24,326 bases of DNA from Magnaporthiopsis rhizophila. Lineage: Eukaryota > Ascomycota > Sordariomycetes > Magnaporthales > Magnaporthaceae. Positions 8,410 through 19,142 of this stretch are shown piece after piece. The first letter of the stretch is position 1. Each line of letters starts with the position of its first letter. A program made the translations under genes and the position numbers. The notes below the pieces were generated by a model. The model was not told the origin of the DNA and ran no database searches. It was given only the letters and a program-made list of their open reading frames with translations. Location of the stretch: assembly GCA_003049465.1 (NCBI GenBank), contig PYSS01000236.1, positions 1 through 24,326 of the forward strand, in the 5' to 3' direction.

Positions 8410-8850
8410 AGGCTAGCTAGGTACTTCGTGGAGCGCCCGCCTCTTCGAAGATGTTGCGGCAGCCATCCATTCCATCTCCACGTCGGGCGCAGAGAAAACT
8501 TGTCAATGTGGGCATGATTCTCCCGTCTCGCCATCGGGGTCGTCGTGGCGGCCATGCTAGAAAATTGAAAATTGAGATACGCGGTGATGGAGCTTTCCAG
8601 ATCGCCTTTCTTTACCGCCTTGAAGAAAGTCGGCATCCGCCGAATCGTCCAGGCTGGCCCAGCATTCTTCTGGCCATGGGTGATAGAAGCCGCGCTCGAT
8701 GAGACCGCGACGCTACCTTGAGCAGACACACCACACGAAAAACCCAAGATGACAAACTCAAACAGTCTCCGTCTAGCCGAACAAACAGAGTTACACGCTA
8801 GATGATGTTTGCGGTATTGTATCTATGTACGTTTTGTGATTGGAACACGA

Positions 8851-8877
8851 GTAGTAGGTGGGTAGGTAGGTGGTGGT
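8851..8877. repeat. TAGG/GGTA microsatellite
   Basis: Imperfect tetranucleotide tract (GTAGTAGGTGGGTAGGTAGG and following bases). One of several such tracts in the non-coding parts of this window. Confidence 0.65.
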
Positions 8878-9620
8878 ATAGAGGACGCACATCTCTTTGG
8901 AGTGTTTTGCCCTCCAACTCCTTTTTTCCAAGAAAAAAAAAAAGAAATGGCGACCACCACGACGGACGCGGATAATAAATGATGTGTGAACAGTTGGATC
9001 GCAGAAGCCAGAAACATGCCGACCAAAAACAAAAACTCCGACCACCCCTGGTGCGTCACTTTCCGCGCGCACCGAGATATATATCTTTCAAGCTCGCGGA
9101 TCTGGCTTCCCAACCACAGGAGAGGCGGGGAATCGCCGCCGCGTCGCTGCGCCTGTCCTATGCCCAGGTTGATGGAAGCAGACGCAACTTGCAAGATTCT
9201 AGATGAAATGATAGGAAAGGAAGACGGACAATAAAGAAAAGGCGTCGTGCGGGTATCAGTTGGAAGCAAACTCTGCGGGGTCCCCTTCCGTTTTCTCCTC
9301 TGCTATGCGTAGTGATTTGACAAGAAACAAAACAAAGAAAAACAGACATAAGGAAGCTTAAAAAGACTCGCCACCTTTCCAGGTACGGTCGCCGATGCTT
9401 GACCATTCCTTGGTCGTTCTTTGTGCTCCACCGAAGGAGACTTTAGTTGAGAAGCCGTCTTGTGCAATGCGTATTAGATCGGCCGGTCTTGCTATCTCTC
9501 GAACCTTGGCGCCGAGGCACCCGTGCCTTCAGGGTGCTGGCACCAGTGCCATCGCCAAACAAAACATCCGTTGTCGACAGTCGGAGCATAATACGACAAA
9601 TCGACTCGGGTCGAGCCCTT

Positions 9621-11300
9621 CTACCTCCGGTGCGATATAGAGCTGGCACTTCGCTCACGACCGGCGCCCTGTCGGAGCGCATCGCTATAGCTCGGAATCG
9701 GCGGGCCGTCGGTGTGGTTGGTGGCGGAGCGCGCCGACGCTGTGGAGGCACCGCGACTCCTACCAGGGATAGAAATCAGAGGCGCATCCTCGCCGTCGGT
9801 GCTCGCACGGCGACTTGAGGTCTCCGAAGTAACAGGGCTCGTGTACTCGGGTGGGGGCTGCTGGCCGGGATCCTGGACCATGAGTCCGGTTATTTGGTTG
9901 TTCGCGGATGAGGGCTGGACTGCAGGCTCGGACGAGGGGGGCACAGCAGAGCTTCCGCTTGCCTCACCCACTTCGTCTGTAGGAATCAGGTGCGCGAGGG
10001 AGATGTCGGTAGGGCTTCGGACGGGGCCCGGGCTCGTGGGTGGCATCGACCTAAAATTGCCAGACCGCGAGCGGGTATGCTGGTGTGCGTCGTGGATGTG
10101 CTGCTGTCTAGGATACGGGAGGACCGAGACGCTTTGCGAGTGCCCTCTAGCTGGCGCATAGCCGTCCTTCCGTCCAGACTCGAGCAGAATGCTTCCCTGC
10201 TCCGATCCGTACGGAGGCGGGGGAGCCAATGATCCCGTCATGGGCGCGAGGCCCCACTTCTTGACGTTGGCCTCGATGAAAACGAAGCCCGACTGGCCAA
10301 AGTTGACGTGCACGACGCAGGGCCCGTTTGCACCAATCGAGGGGAAGAAGTTTTGCGACTTGAGGCCGTGGACAACATCCTCGAGACGCTTTCCGTTGCG
10401 GGTGAAGAATATTGTGCCGGTCCGGGGCCGGTACCCAACTCCGATAACATCACCCTGGACGTATTGCGGACCATAGTTGGTGCCGGCAAACGGCTGGTTG
10501 AATCGACGGGTTCCATTGGACAAATAAGCAACCGAGTACTTGTGGAAACCTGCAGGTGGCGTTGGGGTCAGCACAAGCACATTATTGAGAACAAGGACAA
10601 AATGGCAACCCATACCTGGCAACCTGAACAACGGATAAGGTTTTGTCGACATGCCAATGCTCAGCAGCGTGTTCTCGGGCTTCTCGTAGATCTTGGTTTC
10701 CCAGTAGTAGACCTCGTTTTGTTTGGGGACAGGCAAGTTGCTCAGCACACAGCATTCAGAATCAAAGAACTCGATCTCGGTGCGGGCCTCGACGAAGCAG
10801 TTGGCGATCTCCAGTTCGGGTTCGAACTCCCAGGCCGACACGCCCTTCTCCTGGATGGCGAGGTACTGAGATAGTGATATGTCGGTTTGCAGCGACTCGG
10901 GAGGGTTGGCCGTGATAAATGCTAGAGAAGGCCGATAATCGCCTTTTGGTCAGCCAGTGGTTCCAATACCGATAGAATAACGAAGTCCGGGCGGCGGGGC
11001 TTGGTGGTAGAAAGAAGCAGTCGAGACAAAGGGAAAACTGCGGGAGATCGAACCTTTTGCTCTCAAGTACTCGGTTCTTTGCATGTCGTCCATCGACTCC
11101 AAGGCCTCGGCCTCTTCCCTCGCGAACGCCTGCTCATCATCGAATTCACCGGGCCTGCCAATACGATCGAGCAGGATCCGACCGGGGGCTGTGTATCTTA
11201 GGACGTAGACGACGATGAAAACGAATGCGATAAGGATTGCCGAGCCGAAGGACGACAACAGGCCGATGACGACGGCATTAATTGAGTCCGCCGGCCGCAT
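9621..11300 (-). CDS. SSH4: SSH4/EAR1-like SPRY-domain adaptor of Rsp5-type ubiquitin ligase (3 exons)
   Basis: Exons are 11300-11054, 10921-10616 and 10549-9621, giving 493 aa. Intron 1 (10922-11053, 132 bp) has the unusual donor GTTCGA and a CTGAC branch site. Intron 2 (10550-10615, 66 bp) is GTATGG...CTGCAG. Residues about 10-34 form one membrane span near the N-terminus. Residues about 152-277 are a SPRY/B30.2 domain (YYWETKIYEKP, LFRLPGFHKYSVAY across intron 2, GYRPRTGTIFFTRNGKRL). The Ser/Pro-rich tail carries PY motifs PPPY (295-298) and PPEY (417-420), plus a PSY near 470. In yeast Ssh4 and Ear1 sit on endosomal/vacuolar membranes and recruit Rsp5 through PY motifs so that membrane proteins are ubiquitinated and sorted to the vacuole lumen. 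Length fits the family (about 500-580 aa). The first AUG after a long AUG-free leader is used as start; the frame stays open 42 codons further upstream, to a TAG at 11427-11429, without an ATG. Confidence 0.9.
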
Positions 11301-11833
11301 TGTCGGAATGTGCGCTACGTCGCGGCGATTGCGGCTGGGTGGCGGAGCGGGGGCGCAGAGTGTGGAATCGACGGCGCGAGCGACGACGACGGCTACGGCG
11401 AAAAGGCTCGTCTCGCGGGCAACAACCTAGAACTGGGTGCCTGGGTCGGTTGTCGTGCGTGGTTGGGCTTCGCTCTCGGTTGGGAGACGGAAATATGCGA
11501 GAGGGTGGCGTCACCGCCCGGGGGCCGGCGGAGTCGATCGCGGTCACCTGTTCCTTGGCTGCGTGATTTCCTGATGTAATGCAAACGTAAGGCGAGCCCA
11601 AGCACGGCGTCTGGCGTCGGAGCAGCGCCGCCGGGCTGGTCGAGTCAACGCGGGGAGTCGAGGGCTCGCTCGATGTCGTCGGATAGGGCGTCTGTGCCGG
11701 ACGGGGTGAAAGGTGAGGGACGGATTGAGATTGGGCTCGCAGCAAGTGTGCAGAGCACGGGGAGCGTCGGGTCGACTGAGAGGGGGCGGCGGGTGATCGG
11801 GCTACAGCAACGGTCTTTTTGCGTGGTCACTCA
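11301..11833 (-). promoter_or_regulatory. AUG-free leader/promoter-proximal region of SSH4
   Basis: On the minus strand there is no ATG at all between 11834 and the SSH4 start at 11300, about 530 bases in which several would be expected by chance. This is what a long 5' untranslated leader looks like under selection and supports 11300 as the initiator. The ATG at 11834 opens a frame of only 10 codons. Confidence 0.5.
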
Positions 11834-12290
11834 TGCAGAGTGCCTGGATCTGGTGGATGTCAAAAGTGTGTTGGGTGCGTGGCGGGCTCCACCGCCAAGT
11901 CGGACCTCCTCAACCTTCTTCTTCTTCTGCTGCCTTGTCCAAACTCTCCCACCGGAAGCGTGCGCGTGTCTCCGCCTCAATCTGACGTGTGTGTGCCACT
12001 TAAAGGGTCGCAGGTGACGGACTCGCCGGTCGCATAAAGTATAGACGGAGAAAAAAACAAAACAAAGGGAAAAAAAGGAGCTGGAACTAAACAAGCCAAA
12101 GCAGTAGCGCGGGGGGATTCAGAACACGGCACACAAGTGGCAGGGACCGGGCGACGATGGCAAAACAATCGAGAGACAATTGAAAGGAAGAAAGATCCAG
12201 GCAAGGGAGCTGAAGCAGATGGAGAATTGAACGAGTGGGAAAACAAGGGGAAACAAGCGGAGAATAGAAGAAAAAGAAGAAGCAAGGAAC

Positions 12291-12309
12291 AAAAAAAAAA
12301 AAAAAAAAA
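12291..12309. repeat. A19 homopolymer in SSH4 upstream region
   Basis: Nineteen A on the plus strand, a T tract on the SSH4 strand about 990 bp before its ATG, embedded in a pyrimidine-rich region. Likely a promoter poly(dA:dT) tract (inference). Confidence 0.65.
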
Positions 12310-13818
12310 TGCGGAAAAGCTGCGCAAGCCAAGGTTGCTTGTTTGGGTCCGATGATGACAGCAAAGTGGTCAACCAGGGGACGGGAGAGGGCGATGCCCA
12401 CCCAAAAAGCAGCGAGGGATTGACGTAGCGCGGGCGCTGCAGCTCCATGACAGCGCGTTGTCCAGGCGGTGCAAAGCCCCGAAGGCTCGGGCTCGGAACC
12501 ACCAGACCCTCCTCTCGTGCCGCACATCAGGTCCAGAATTGAAGCAGGGACAGGGGAGGGTCCGGTCGTGGGGCAGTAGCAAAGCACAGCACAGCACAAC
12601 GCCTTCTTGTGCGGCTGGGAAGTCCCATGCACCATCAGAGCCAAGACTTGTTTTGAGCTCATGTTCCATTCCTGTCGTCTCAACCTCCTATTGAGGGCAT
12701 CGTCGCTGGGCCTGACGCTGGCAGAGCATCAAGTTCCTTTCACTGCCAGACGTGGGCCTTTGAGGCGACGGCTACCTTACATGTCTTTCTCCAACACTCT
12801 ACATGTTGCCACCTGCTTCAGTTCTTCAGCTTGTCCGGTGTTGTGGACAACTTAACGAGGGGATCCCGTCGCGATGATATTTTTGTTGTGCAGCCTATAG
12901 CGCATAATACATAATACAAGGCAACAAATAACGTCCCCTTCTGAGCCAACAGTCCACGTCCACTATCTCACGGCATGTTGGCGCTGAAAAAGGGAGAGTG
13001 GGCTGGCGGTTCATGCAGGCCACACAGCTGAGGCGGGTGGGGGCTACGACGCAAGCCCAAAAATGGTCATTGTCGGTGGTTTCAACTTCCAAGGTCGCAT
13101 TTCGCTCGTTTCAAGCATGTCCATTCCTCTCCAATCTCTACCGATGACGATAGCCCTGAAAACGCGGCCGGCCAGCCAGCCAAGATGGATGGTCTCGTCC
13201 GGTCGCATTGGAGTCGAAATGTCAGATATTAATACATTGATACCAGACATTGACATTTTTTGTGCCGCTCGCCAAAAAGTCAAAACACAGCCAGCGAACC
13301 AAGCCGACTTACTGTACCCCAGGGAACCCATTGACGGGTTTTGATAATCCGATCCATCCCGGCACCCCTGAGCCGCCCAGCAGGCACGCGTTCCTTGCCA
13401 ATCGAATTCCTCACTCAGTACCCAAATCTGACGCATGTCATTATCCATTTCAGCGGGCAGAAGACACGTCTCACCGCCGTCCAGTTGCCCATGGATGTCG
13501 TGCGTTTTCCGCCCCGGCCCAGATCCCAGCCTGCTCCCCCCGTCATCTCCTGTTGCACCTTCGGGGCGATCGCGGAGTGGATTCGCCGCAACCCCGGCCC
13601 AAGAATGGATGTGGTACCTATCCATCATATCCTGCTAGCTTTCCCTGACACGGGGGAGGGTTCCTGCTTCGTCCGAGAAAAAAATAGGGTGGTACCCCAC
13701 CGGCGCCGTTGAGCGAAGGGCTCCATGGGACGAAAAAGAGAAACGAACCTTGTCTTTTTTCTGAGGATATTCTCCAAGTTTGAAACAGGTAACTGGAAAT
13801 AGCACGCACGCTATTGTG

Positions 13819-13833
13819 TACCTACCTACCTAC
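13819..13833. repeat. ACCT microsatellite
   Basis: TACCTACCTACCTAC, the reverse-complement form of the TAGGTA tracts seen elsewhere in the window. Confidence 0.6.
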
Positions 13834-14527
13834 GTCCATGCCCTCGAGGCACAGGGCAGGTAAATCCATCTGCGTGGTATGCAAGGGCCGCACACAGCCC
13901 AGCCCGTCAGCCGCAGTCAGATCTTAGATTCCCCTGCATTGTGCCGTGCCGTGCGTGCATGATCGGACAAACACTTCACAGAACCGGAACTCCTCCGTCA
14001 TGCGGGTTTCCCCTGCTGACCGCCGCACTGGAAGCGAGGTTGTGCTTGAGACCGGTGAAACACAGTACCTTATATACTCTTTCTTCGAGTCCGTCACCGG
14101 CTGGATCCGCTAAACGCACGTGGATCAGCTCGTACACACGGCCGTGACAACCGGGCAAGCCGTGGACTAAAAGAGGAAACCAATAACTTGGAATTTCAAG
14201 TTAGCCTTCTTTTTTTCCTCTAAGAAGCGGACGGTTCCCGCTGCCAACTGCGCATGTCAAGCCGGTCAAACTCAAATGAAGTGCCTTGTTTTTGCAAAGA
14301 GGTATATACACGTTTGATGTTATTTTCTGCGTTTCCAACAAGAGTCAAGAGAAAACCCAAGAGCATGATGACGCCGGACCGATGCAGGGCGTGCTGGCCT
14401 GTTCTCGCAGACAAGACGCAAACACAGACGGAAGAAGAGGAGGAAGAAGAAGGAAGAAGAAAAAACACGCATGCAAAACTACACAAAGTGTGACAGGACA
14501 TACGCCGCCCTAATCCATCAAGACGTC

Positions 14528-16498
14528 TTATTGCCCCTCCTTTTTCTCCTCTTCTGGTGGGGGTGGGACAAAGTAGGCCTTGCCCTCCTCGACCACGATC
14601 TGCTCGTCGATGCGGGCCTGGAGCATGTCGGGATCGCCGTGTTCCACCCTCTTCCACGTGGTGATGCGGCCCTCGTTCATGTCGAACTCAAACATTCTGA
14701 TCTTGCGGTCGTAGCCGCCGTAGCCCGCGTAGCCGCCGAAGCCCACGCCGCCAGCGTAGCACATCCACAGCTTCGGGTTCTTTTCCTCGTCCATGGACAG
14801 GGCGCAGTACTCGTTTACGTGGTCGCTGAAAAACAAGTACTGTCAGCACCATGTTCGGTTGGGGTTAAACAAGTAAATACAGAATACAATGCAAGGGTTT
14901 GACTTACTGCCCGCAGCTGACCATGGCCACCCCCTGCTCGACAAGCGCGTCCCTGAACCCAGAGTTGAACATGGGAGCGGTCACGGGCTCCTTGTACGGG
15001 CCAACAAAGTACTGATCCGGTGCGCGGTACTCGGGGAGTGGAATGTGGATAAAGGCCACGTCGAGGTGCACGTGCGTGTACTCGCGATGCTTGTGCTTGA
15101 GCGACTGCGCCGTCTGGGAGAACCAGTTGATCTGCGATTCCTTCAGCCAGTCGTAGCCGGGGTACTTGCGCTCCTGTGGCGAGTAGGCGTGCGTATCAAG
15201 CAGGTAGATGGTAATGGCCGAGTGCGACGAGTGGCCTCGCGCCAGTACCTCGATGTAGTAGTTGCCCACTCCGTCCACGTCCTCCGGACCGGCCTTAGAG
15301 AGCGAATAGGGGAGCGACTCGATAATGGCCATCTGGCCGGCGCGCGACATCGTCTTGCCCTCGTCGTCGTGGTTCCCGAATATGCTGACGTAGGGGATCT
15401 TGCGCTTGATCAAAAGGGTTGCGTATTTATAAATAGCCTGCCGTGCAGTTCCGTATCGTAGGGTCAGTAGACCGCCCACTCACTCCACTGGCAACGAGGG
15501 CTGACTTACCGACTGCGCATCCGGAGCAGTGCCGCCGTTGACCTGATCTCCGCTGAGGACGACAAGGTCGGGTTTCTCGTCGTCCAGAATCCGGTTCACG
15601 AAATCCAGCGTCCTTGGATCCGCTTCACACTTGCCGCCGTTGTACGAGTCCGGGACCGCGTCTCGGCACTTGCCTGTGCCCGTGGCCAAGTGCAGATCCG
15701 CGATCTGCATTATCTTGAACCTGCCATTGTCGTGGATGCGCGGCACCGGCTTGGGAGGCGGGGCCGGCGGCTTGCCTCTTTGCACGGTTAGGTGCGCGCT
15801 GGGGATTTTGGAGCCTGCGTCGAGCAGCAGCGGGGTGCCGACAACATGCCAGCCGTCGCGAACCTCAACCGAGTCATCGCCGAAAAGCAGGTCGACGCTC
15901 GTGACAGCATCCTTGCTATCGCTAGCATGGCGCTTAGAGGTCCGCTTAAGCCAGATACCGCCGGGCCTCGACTCCCACTTAATATCGTCCTTGTTTTTGC
16001 CCTTGGTCCCGCTGGTTGTAGGATCGAGACGGCCAACACTGACGTCGATGACGACCTTGTCGTCAGCCTTGAGCTCCTCCTCCTTCTGCCGGCGAATGTG
16101 CAACCATGCGCTCGTCAGTATCCCCTTGCCAAGGTATAGGTCCTTTTCTACCCTGTGCCACACCAGAGGATCCAGCTGGCAGCTCGAGAAAGGATTGACG
16201 CTCGAGCACGTCTGTATCGTCATGTCCGTTATGACCAGGCCGACATGGTGCGTCGGCATGTATTCGTGGATGGCATCGGGAAGCACGCGGAAATTGCGGT
16301 CGAGGAAGAAGATGATTATGAAGGCCGCCGTGGCCGCCGTTGCGACCTGGACGATGGTGCGTACCTGCGCGGCGGTGTTTCTGTTAGCTGGCTAGCCGAA
16401 CCACACCGATGGCTCGTTTTCGTCCCGTCGGCGCCGGCTCGTCGTAAGGCCAGACGAAGAAAAGGGGGCAGACAAGAACTGACGATGCGTCGCGTCAT
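14528..16498 (-). CDS. DCR2: DCR2-like calcineurin-type metallophosphoesterase, membrane-anchored (4 exons)
   Basis: Exons are 16498-16484 (only 15 bases), 16364-15510, 15437-14908 and 14825-14528, giving 565 aa (yeast Dcr2 is 578). Introns are 119, 72 and 82 bp with donors GTCAGT, GTAAGT and GTAAGT and CTAAC/CTGAC branch sites in the first two. Residues about 9-23 form a hydrophobic N-terminal span (signal anchor). All metallophosphoesterase motifs are present: ADLH (about 227-230), GDQVN (277-281), GNHDD (311-315), the IH of DVAFIHIPLPEY (His about 421) and CGHDH (465-469). The last is rebuilt exactly across intron 3, which confirms the splice. These residues bind two metal ions in the active site. 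In yeast Dcr2 dephosphorylates Sic1 and Ire1, linking it to cell-cycle entry and to damping of the unfolded-protein response; whether this holds here is inferred from homology. KAP104 is divergent, 2.6 kb away. Confidence 0.92.
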
Positions 16499-16537
16499 GA
16501 TGGGCGGGCCTGGCGAAGGAGCGCCAGACGTGCCGCT

Positions 16538-16615
16538 CTACCTGCCGCCGATGCAGGAGGGCGTGGGACGAGAGGGATAGCGCTGGATGCTTGCTGTGCA
16601 GGTGCCAGCAGGCAT
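16538..16615 (-). other. Possible upstream ORF of DCR2 (25 codons)
   Basis: An ATG at 16615 opens a 25-codon frame that ends at 16538, 39 bases before the DCR2 start. If the transcript starts upstream of 16615 this would be a translated or inhibitory leader ORF. The transcript start is unknown. Confidence 0.25.
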
Positions 16616-17395
16616 CTTAAAACCGCTTCCGGGCTGGTGCGGTGACCGCCGACGCCACGGACCAGGAGAATTCGGCCTGCAAGAGGTGGACCGAGGCGGA
16701 GGTGGGTTTCGCCGACCAAGTCTGGCAGCTCGGTGTCGTAGAAGCCAGTTGGCCTTTCCGCACTGGTTGGTTCGTTTACTGCCGGATGCGGTCTTGCAGC
16801 TGTCGACGCTCAAAGCAAATCGAATCGTGATAGACACTTTTCGTAGATCCTTTCATGGGCAAAGAAACCACAGCGCAAATCTGGGGTAGCAGATTGTTCG
16901 ATGAATCAATGGTGGAGTTCAGGATGCCGTGGAGCCATCGTGGCCGCGAGCACGTCCGCTAGGCCGTTTTAGTGCGAGTCTTGCCCAACACGGACTAGCC
17001 CACGTCTGATCGACCCGGCAGTGGAAGAGACGAGCCTTGGCCGAGGATTCCCGAGGACGAGCGCGTGCGCACCAGACACGTCATTTTGCCATTTGCAAAG
17101 CACAATACCACTGCCTCAGGCTGCTGGCATTGGCAGCAAGATTTGTAGCACAGAGTTACCATCACCGACCGACCTGGCTATGAGGTGGGATCCATGAGCA
17201 CGGTTCGAGTTTCCGTGCCCCACTCCTCCCAGCTCACAATGAACGAAGCTCCCTCTGTCCTGTCAGGCTGCCTAATCTTGACTGTTCAGATCAACCTGAC
17301 GGAAGGACCGGCACCTCAGCCAAGAAACCAGCAACATAGACGGCGCACATTTGAGCCACAGAGCCACCTCCATTGTATCGTAAGGTCAAGCAGTG

Positions 17396-17402
17396 TCACG
17401 TG
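17396..17402. promoter_or_regulatory. E-box TCACGTG
   Basis: TCACGTG preceded by G matches the site bound by Cbf1-type bHLH factors in yeasts. It lies roughly 900 bp upstream of DCR2 and 1.7 kb upstream of KAP104. Single short motif, so weak evidence. Confidence 0.25.
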
Positions 17403-18354
17403 GGCGCGCATCTAGAGCGTGATACATGCCGTGACCAGCCCATGCGCATCTGCCTCCCCCGTGCCCGGTGTCTCACCGGTCCTCGTGGGAGTCTCGGCCA
17501 CTTTTGATACAGAGCAGAGTGAATCTCCCAGCATCGAGGGCCCGCCGCGGATCTCCTCCTTGGATATATACACGACGATGTGTCATCCTATCAAAAACAT
17601 CCCCGGCTTGAAGCCGGCTAGGTACGCAGGGAGAAAGAGATTTTGCCCTCCCGTGTCATGTGGTTTTCCGAAAATTATATGTGATATGCCTCTTTGGGAT
17701 GGTGTGGATGGATGATTGCTGAGCAGTGTCGTACAAGACCCCGTGTGGCCTCGTACAGGAGATGTTGCCCACCCATGTCCCCCATACCCAGCTGTTCAAG
17801 GCCGGCAACCTCGATGATATACGGAAGCATTCTCGCCGAAGCAGGAGACATAGAAGCTCTTTCTTGATTTCAGATCGTCGCGAAGGGCATCCATGTTAGG
17901 AATTTGGGCGGAATACCACTTTCAGGATCCATTTCGTCGAGCCCGAGTTGCGATTGGCACGAGGAAATTTTAGTTCCAGAACAACGAGATGTGATGAGCT
18001 CGCGGCAAATCGCCCAAGCTACTTCCATACGCTCCCTCAGGCCAGGCACACGGCCTGGTGTTATGCAGCCTCCCTTCCGAAGCCTTGGCCCTTCCCTGCC
18101 TGGCTTCCGAAATACCAAGGCGGAAGGTAGCATGGGGGAGTTTTCTCGACCTAGGTATTTTACTACGTGGGAGGTGTACATACGATCTGAGGAGAACTCG
18201 TAGTCAAGCCTCGATCTGTTCGTGTTGATATTTCCACGGCACTTACAGGCAACAGGTCCCCGGAAATTTTCTCCACAAGCTTTCAGCGATCGATCTATAT
18301 TGAACCGAGACCGTCCAGCCCCAGTCAAGGTTTCTATGAAACCTGGAGATGTCG

Positions 18355-18413
18355 ACCGACGTTACCGACGTTTGCCAACGCTAGATTACCGGTAAACCCA
18401 ACGACCAACGCTA
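18355..18413. promoter_or_regulatory. Compact cluster: 9-bp tandem repeat, 9-bp spaced repeat and palindrome
   Basis: ACCGACGTT is repeated exactly in tandem (18355-18363, 18364-18372). CCAACGCTA occurs at 18375-18383 and again at 18405-18413, exactly 30 bp apart (about three helical turns). Between them lies the 10-bp palindrome TTACCGGTAA (18386-18395). The cluster is about 730 bp upstream of the KAP104 ATG. Dense, helically phased short repeats suggest a regulator-binding module; the binding protein is unknown. Confidence 0.45.
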
Positions 18414-18887
18414 TTTGTCGCTGCGGAGAATTCGATGCGTTTGCGATGGCGTGGAGCAGGATTCGCGCTAGCCAGTCTTTCGACTGGCTGTGCCTCGACC
18501 CAGAAACAAATCACCCCTGCTCCGAATTGTGACCAAATCTCGAGGCACTTACTGGCGCCTCACCCCGCGGCTTGTTCAAGAGACTGCACAAACTTGACAG
18601 GTCCTTGGTTCTCCTCCCCACACTCCGTTTTGATTTTGTTGCATCCAATTCACCCTTCGCTCTCGTCCGCGTTCCATTGATGCTGCCTGGTGGTGCCCGC
18701 GCTTCGTTTTCACAGTGGAGGGGTGCTCCGCTCACCCCTCTTTCAGGGTGGCAGTCCCGACCTGTGCTCGCACGGAACACATTTGGTTGAGCTTGGTGCT
18801 GCCCGCCCGCCTTGAGGACCAGACTTGTCCCTCCCACCCCCACTTCGTCGCCCTGCCTGCGCCCGCCCGCCCACCAAAAATCCCCCA

Positions 18888-18908
18888 ATGACAGCACCCA
18901 CGACGTAA
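18888..18908 (+). other. Short upstream ORF of KAP104 (6 codons)
   Basis: ATG at 18888 reads six codons (Met-Thr-Ala-Pro-Thr-Thr) and then TAA. From there to the KAP104 ATG at 19143 there is no other ATG (234 bases). It matters only if transcription starts upstream of 18888, whereas the CT-rich tract at 18945-19005 suggests a start further down. Confidence 0.25.
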
Positions 18909-19142
18909 AAGACTGCAACCGATCCTCGTAGCAGTAATAGGCGCCAGTTCCTCACCCTCTCTGCTTGGTGCGTGTCTGTGTGTGTCTTCTCCTCACTCTC
19001 CGCCCTGCGAATAGGAGGAAACACGACGGAACGCTCTGCGCGCGCACACAGAAGCAGATCTGCCACCCCTGGCCCACGGCAGCATTTTGCGACCGCAACT
19101 CAGCCATCTGCCCCTGCTCGCTGTGAGCACGCCGCCGTCAGA

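Larger units (their letters stand above)
6606..9620. other. Gene-poor stretch downstream of SSH4
   Basis: About 3 kb with no recognisable gene. The right end should include the SSH4 3' untranslated region. The longest open frame (204 codons, minus, 8133-8747) has no family motif and ordinary non-coding composition. Small structures are the 12-bp palindrome at 6964, an 11-bp inverted repeat at 8351/8399, a GC-rich hairpin near 7992-8017 (GGCCTCC with GGAGGCC) and a TAGG tract at 8851-8877. Confidence 0.55.
11834..14527. other. Intergenic between SSH4 promoter and DCR2 3' end
   Basis: About 2.7 kb. The left third (11900-12700) is strongly pyrimidine-rich on the SSH4 strand, with CTT runs and a T19 tract, typical of a fungal promoter. 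The rest shows no recognisable gene: the 194-codon minus frame at 13044-13628 and the overlapping plus frames have no known motif. An ACCT tract lies at 13819-13833. The right end should include the DCR2 3' untranslated region. Confidence 0.55.
16499..19142. other. Divergent intergenic region between DCR2 and KAP104
   Basis: About 2.6 kb containing both promoters. No protein gene is recognised; the longest frame (152 codons, minus, 17870-18328) has no motif. Visible elements are a TCACGTG box at 17396, a small hairpin CCGGCTTGAAGCCGG near 17605, the repeat cluster at 18355-18413, a 6-codon upstream ORF at 18888 and a CT-rich stretch at about 18945-19005 just ahead of the KAP104 start. Confidence 0.55.

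Noticed and set aside
8133..8747. 204-codon minus-strand frame
   Set aside because: No recognisable domain, and its left end reads into low-complexity Lys-rich codons. Kept only as part of the intergenic description.
11834..11834. An extra first exon of SSH4 starting at the ATG at 11834
   Set aside because: That frame ends after 10 codons and no donor/acceptor pair joins it convincingly to the frame upstream of 11300.
12087..12683. 198-codon minus-strand frame with Phe-rich hydrophobic runs
   Set aside because: The runs come from T-rich promoter DNA upstream of SSH4, including the T19 tract, and not from membrane segments.
13044..13628. 194-codon minus-strand frame
   Set aside because: No family motif, and overlapping plus-strand frames of similar quality.
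17204..17224. T-arm-like hairpin GCACGG...CCGTGC with TTCGA
   Set aside because: The loop is 9 bases instead of 7 and no other tRNA arms are present.
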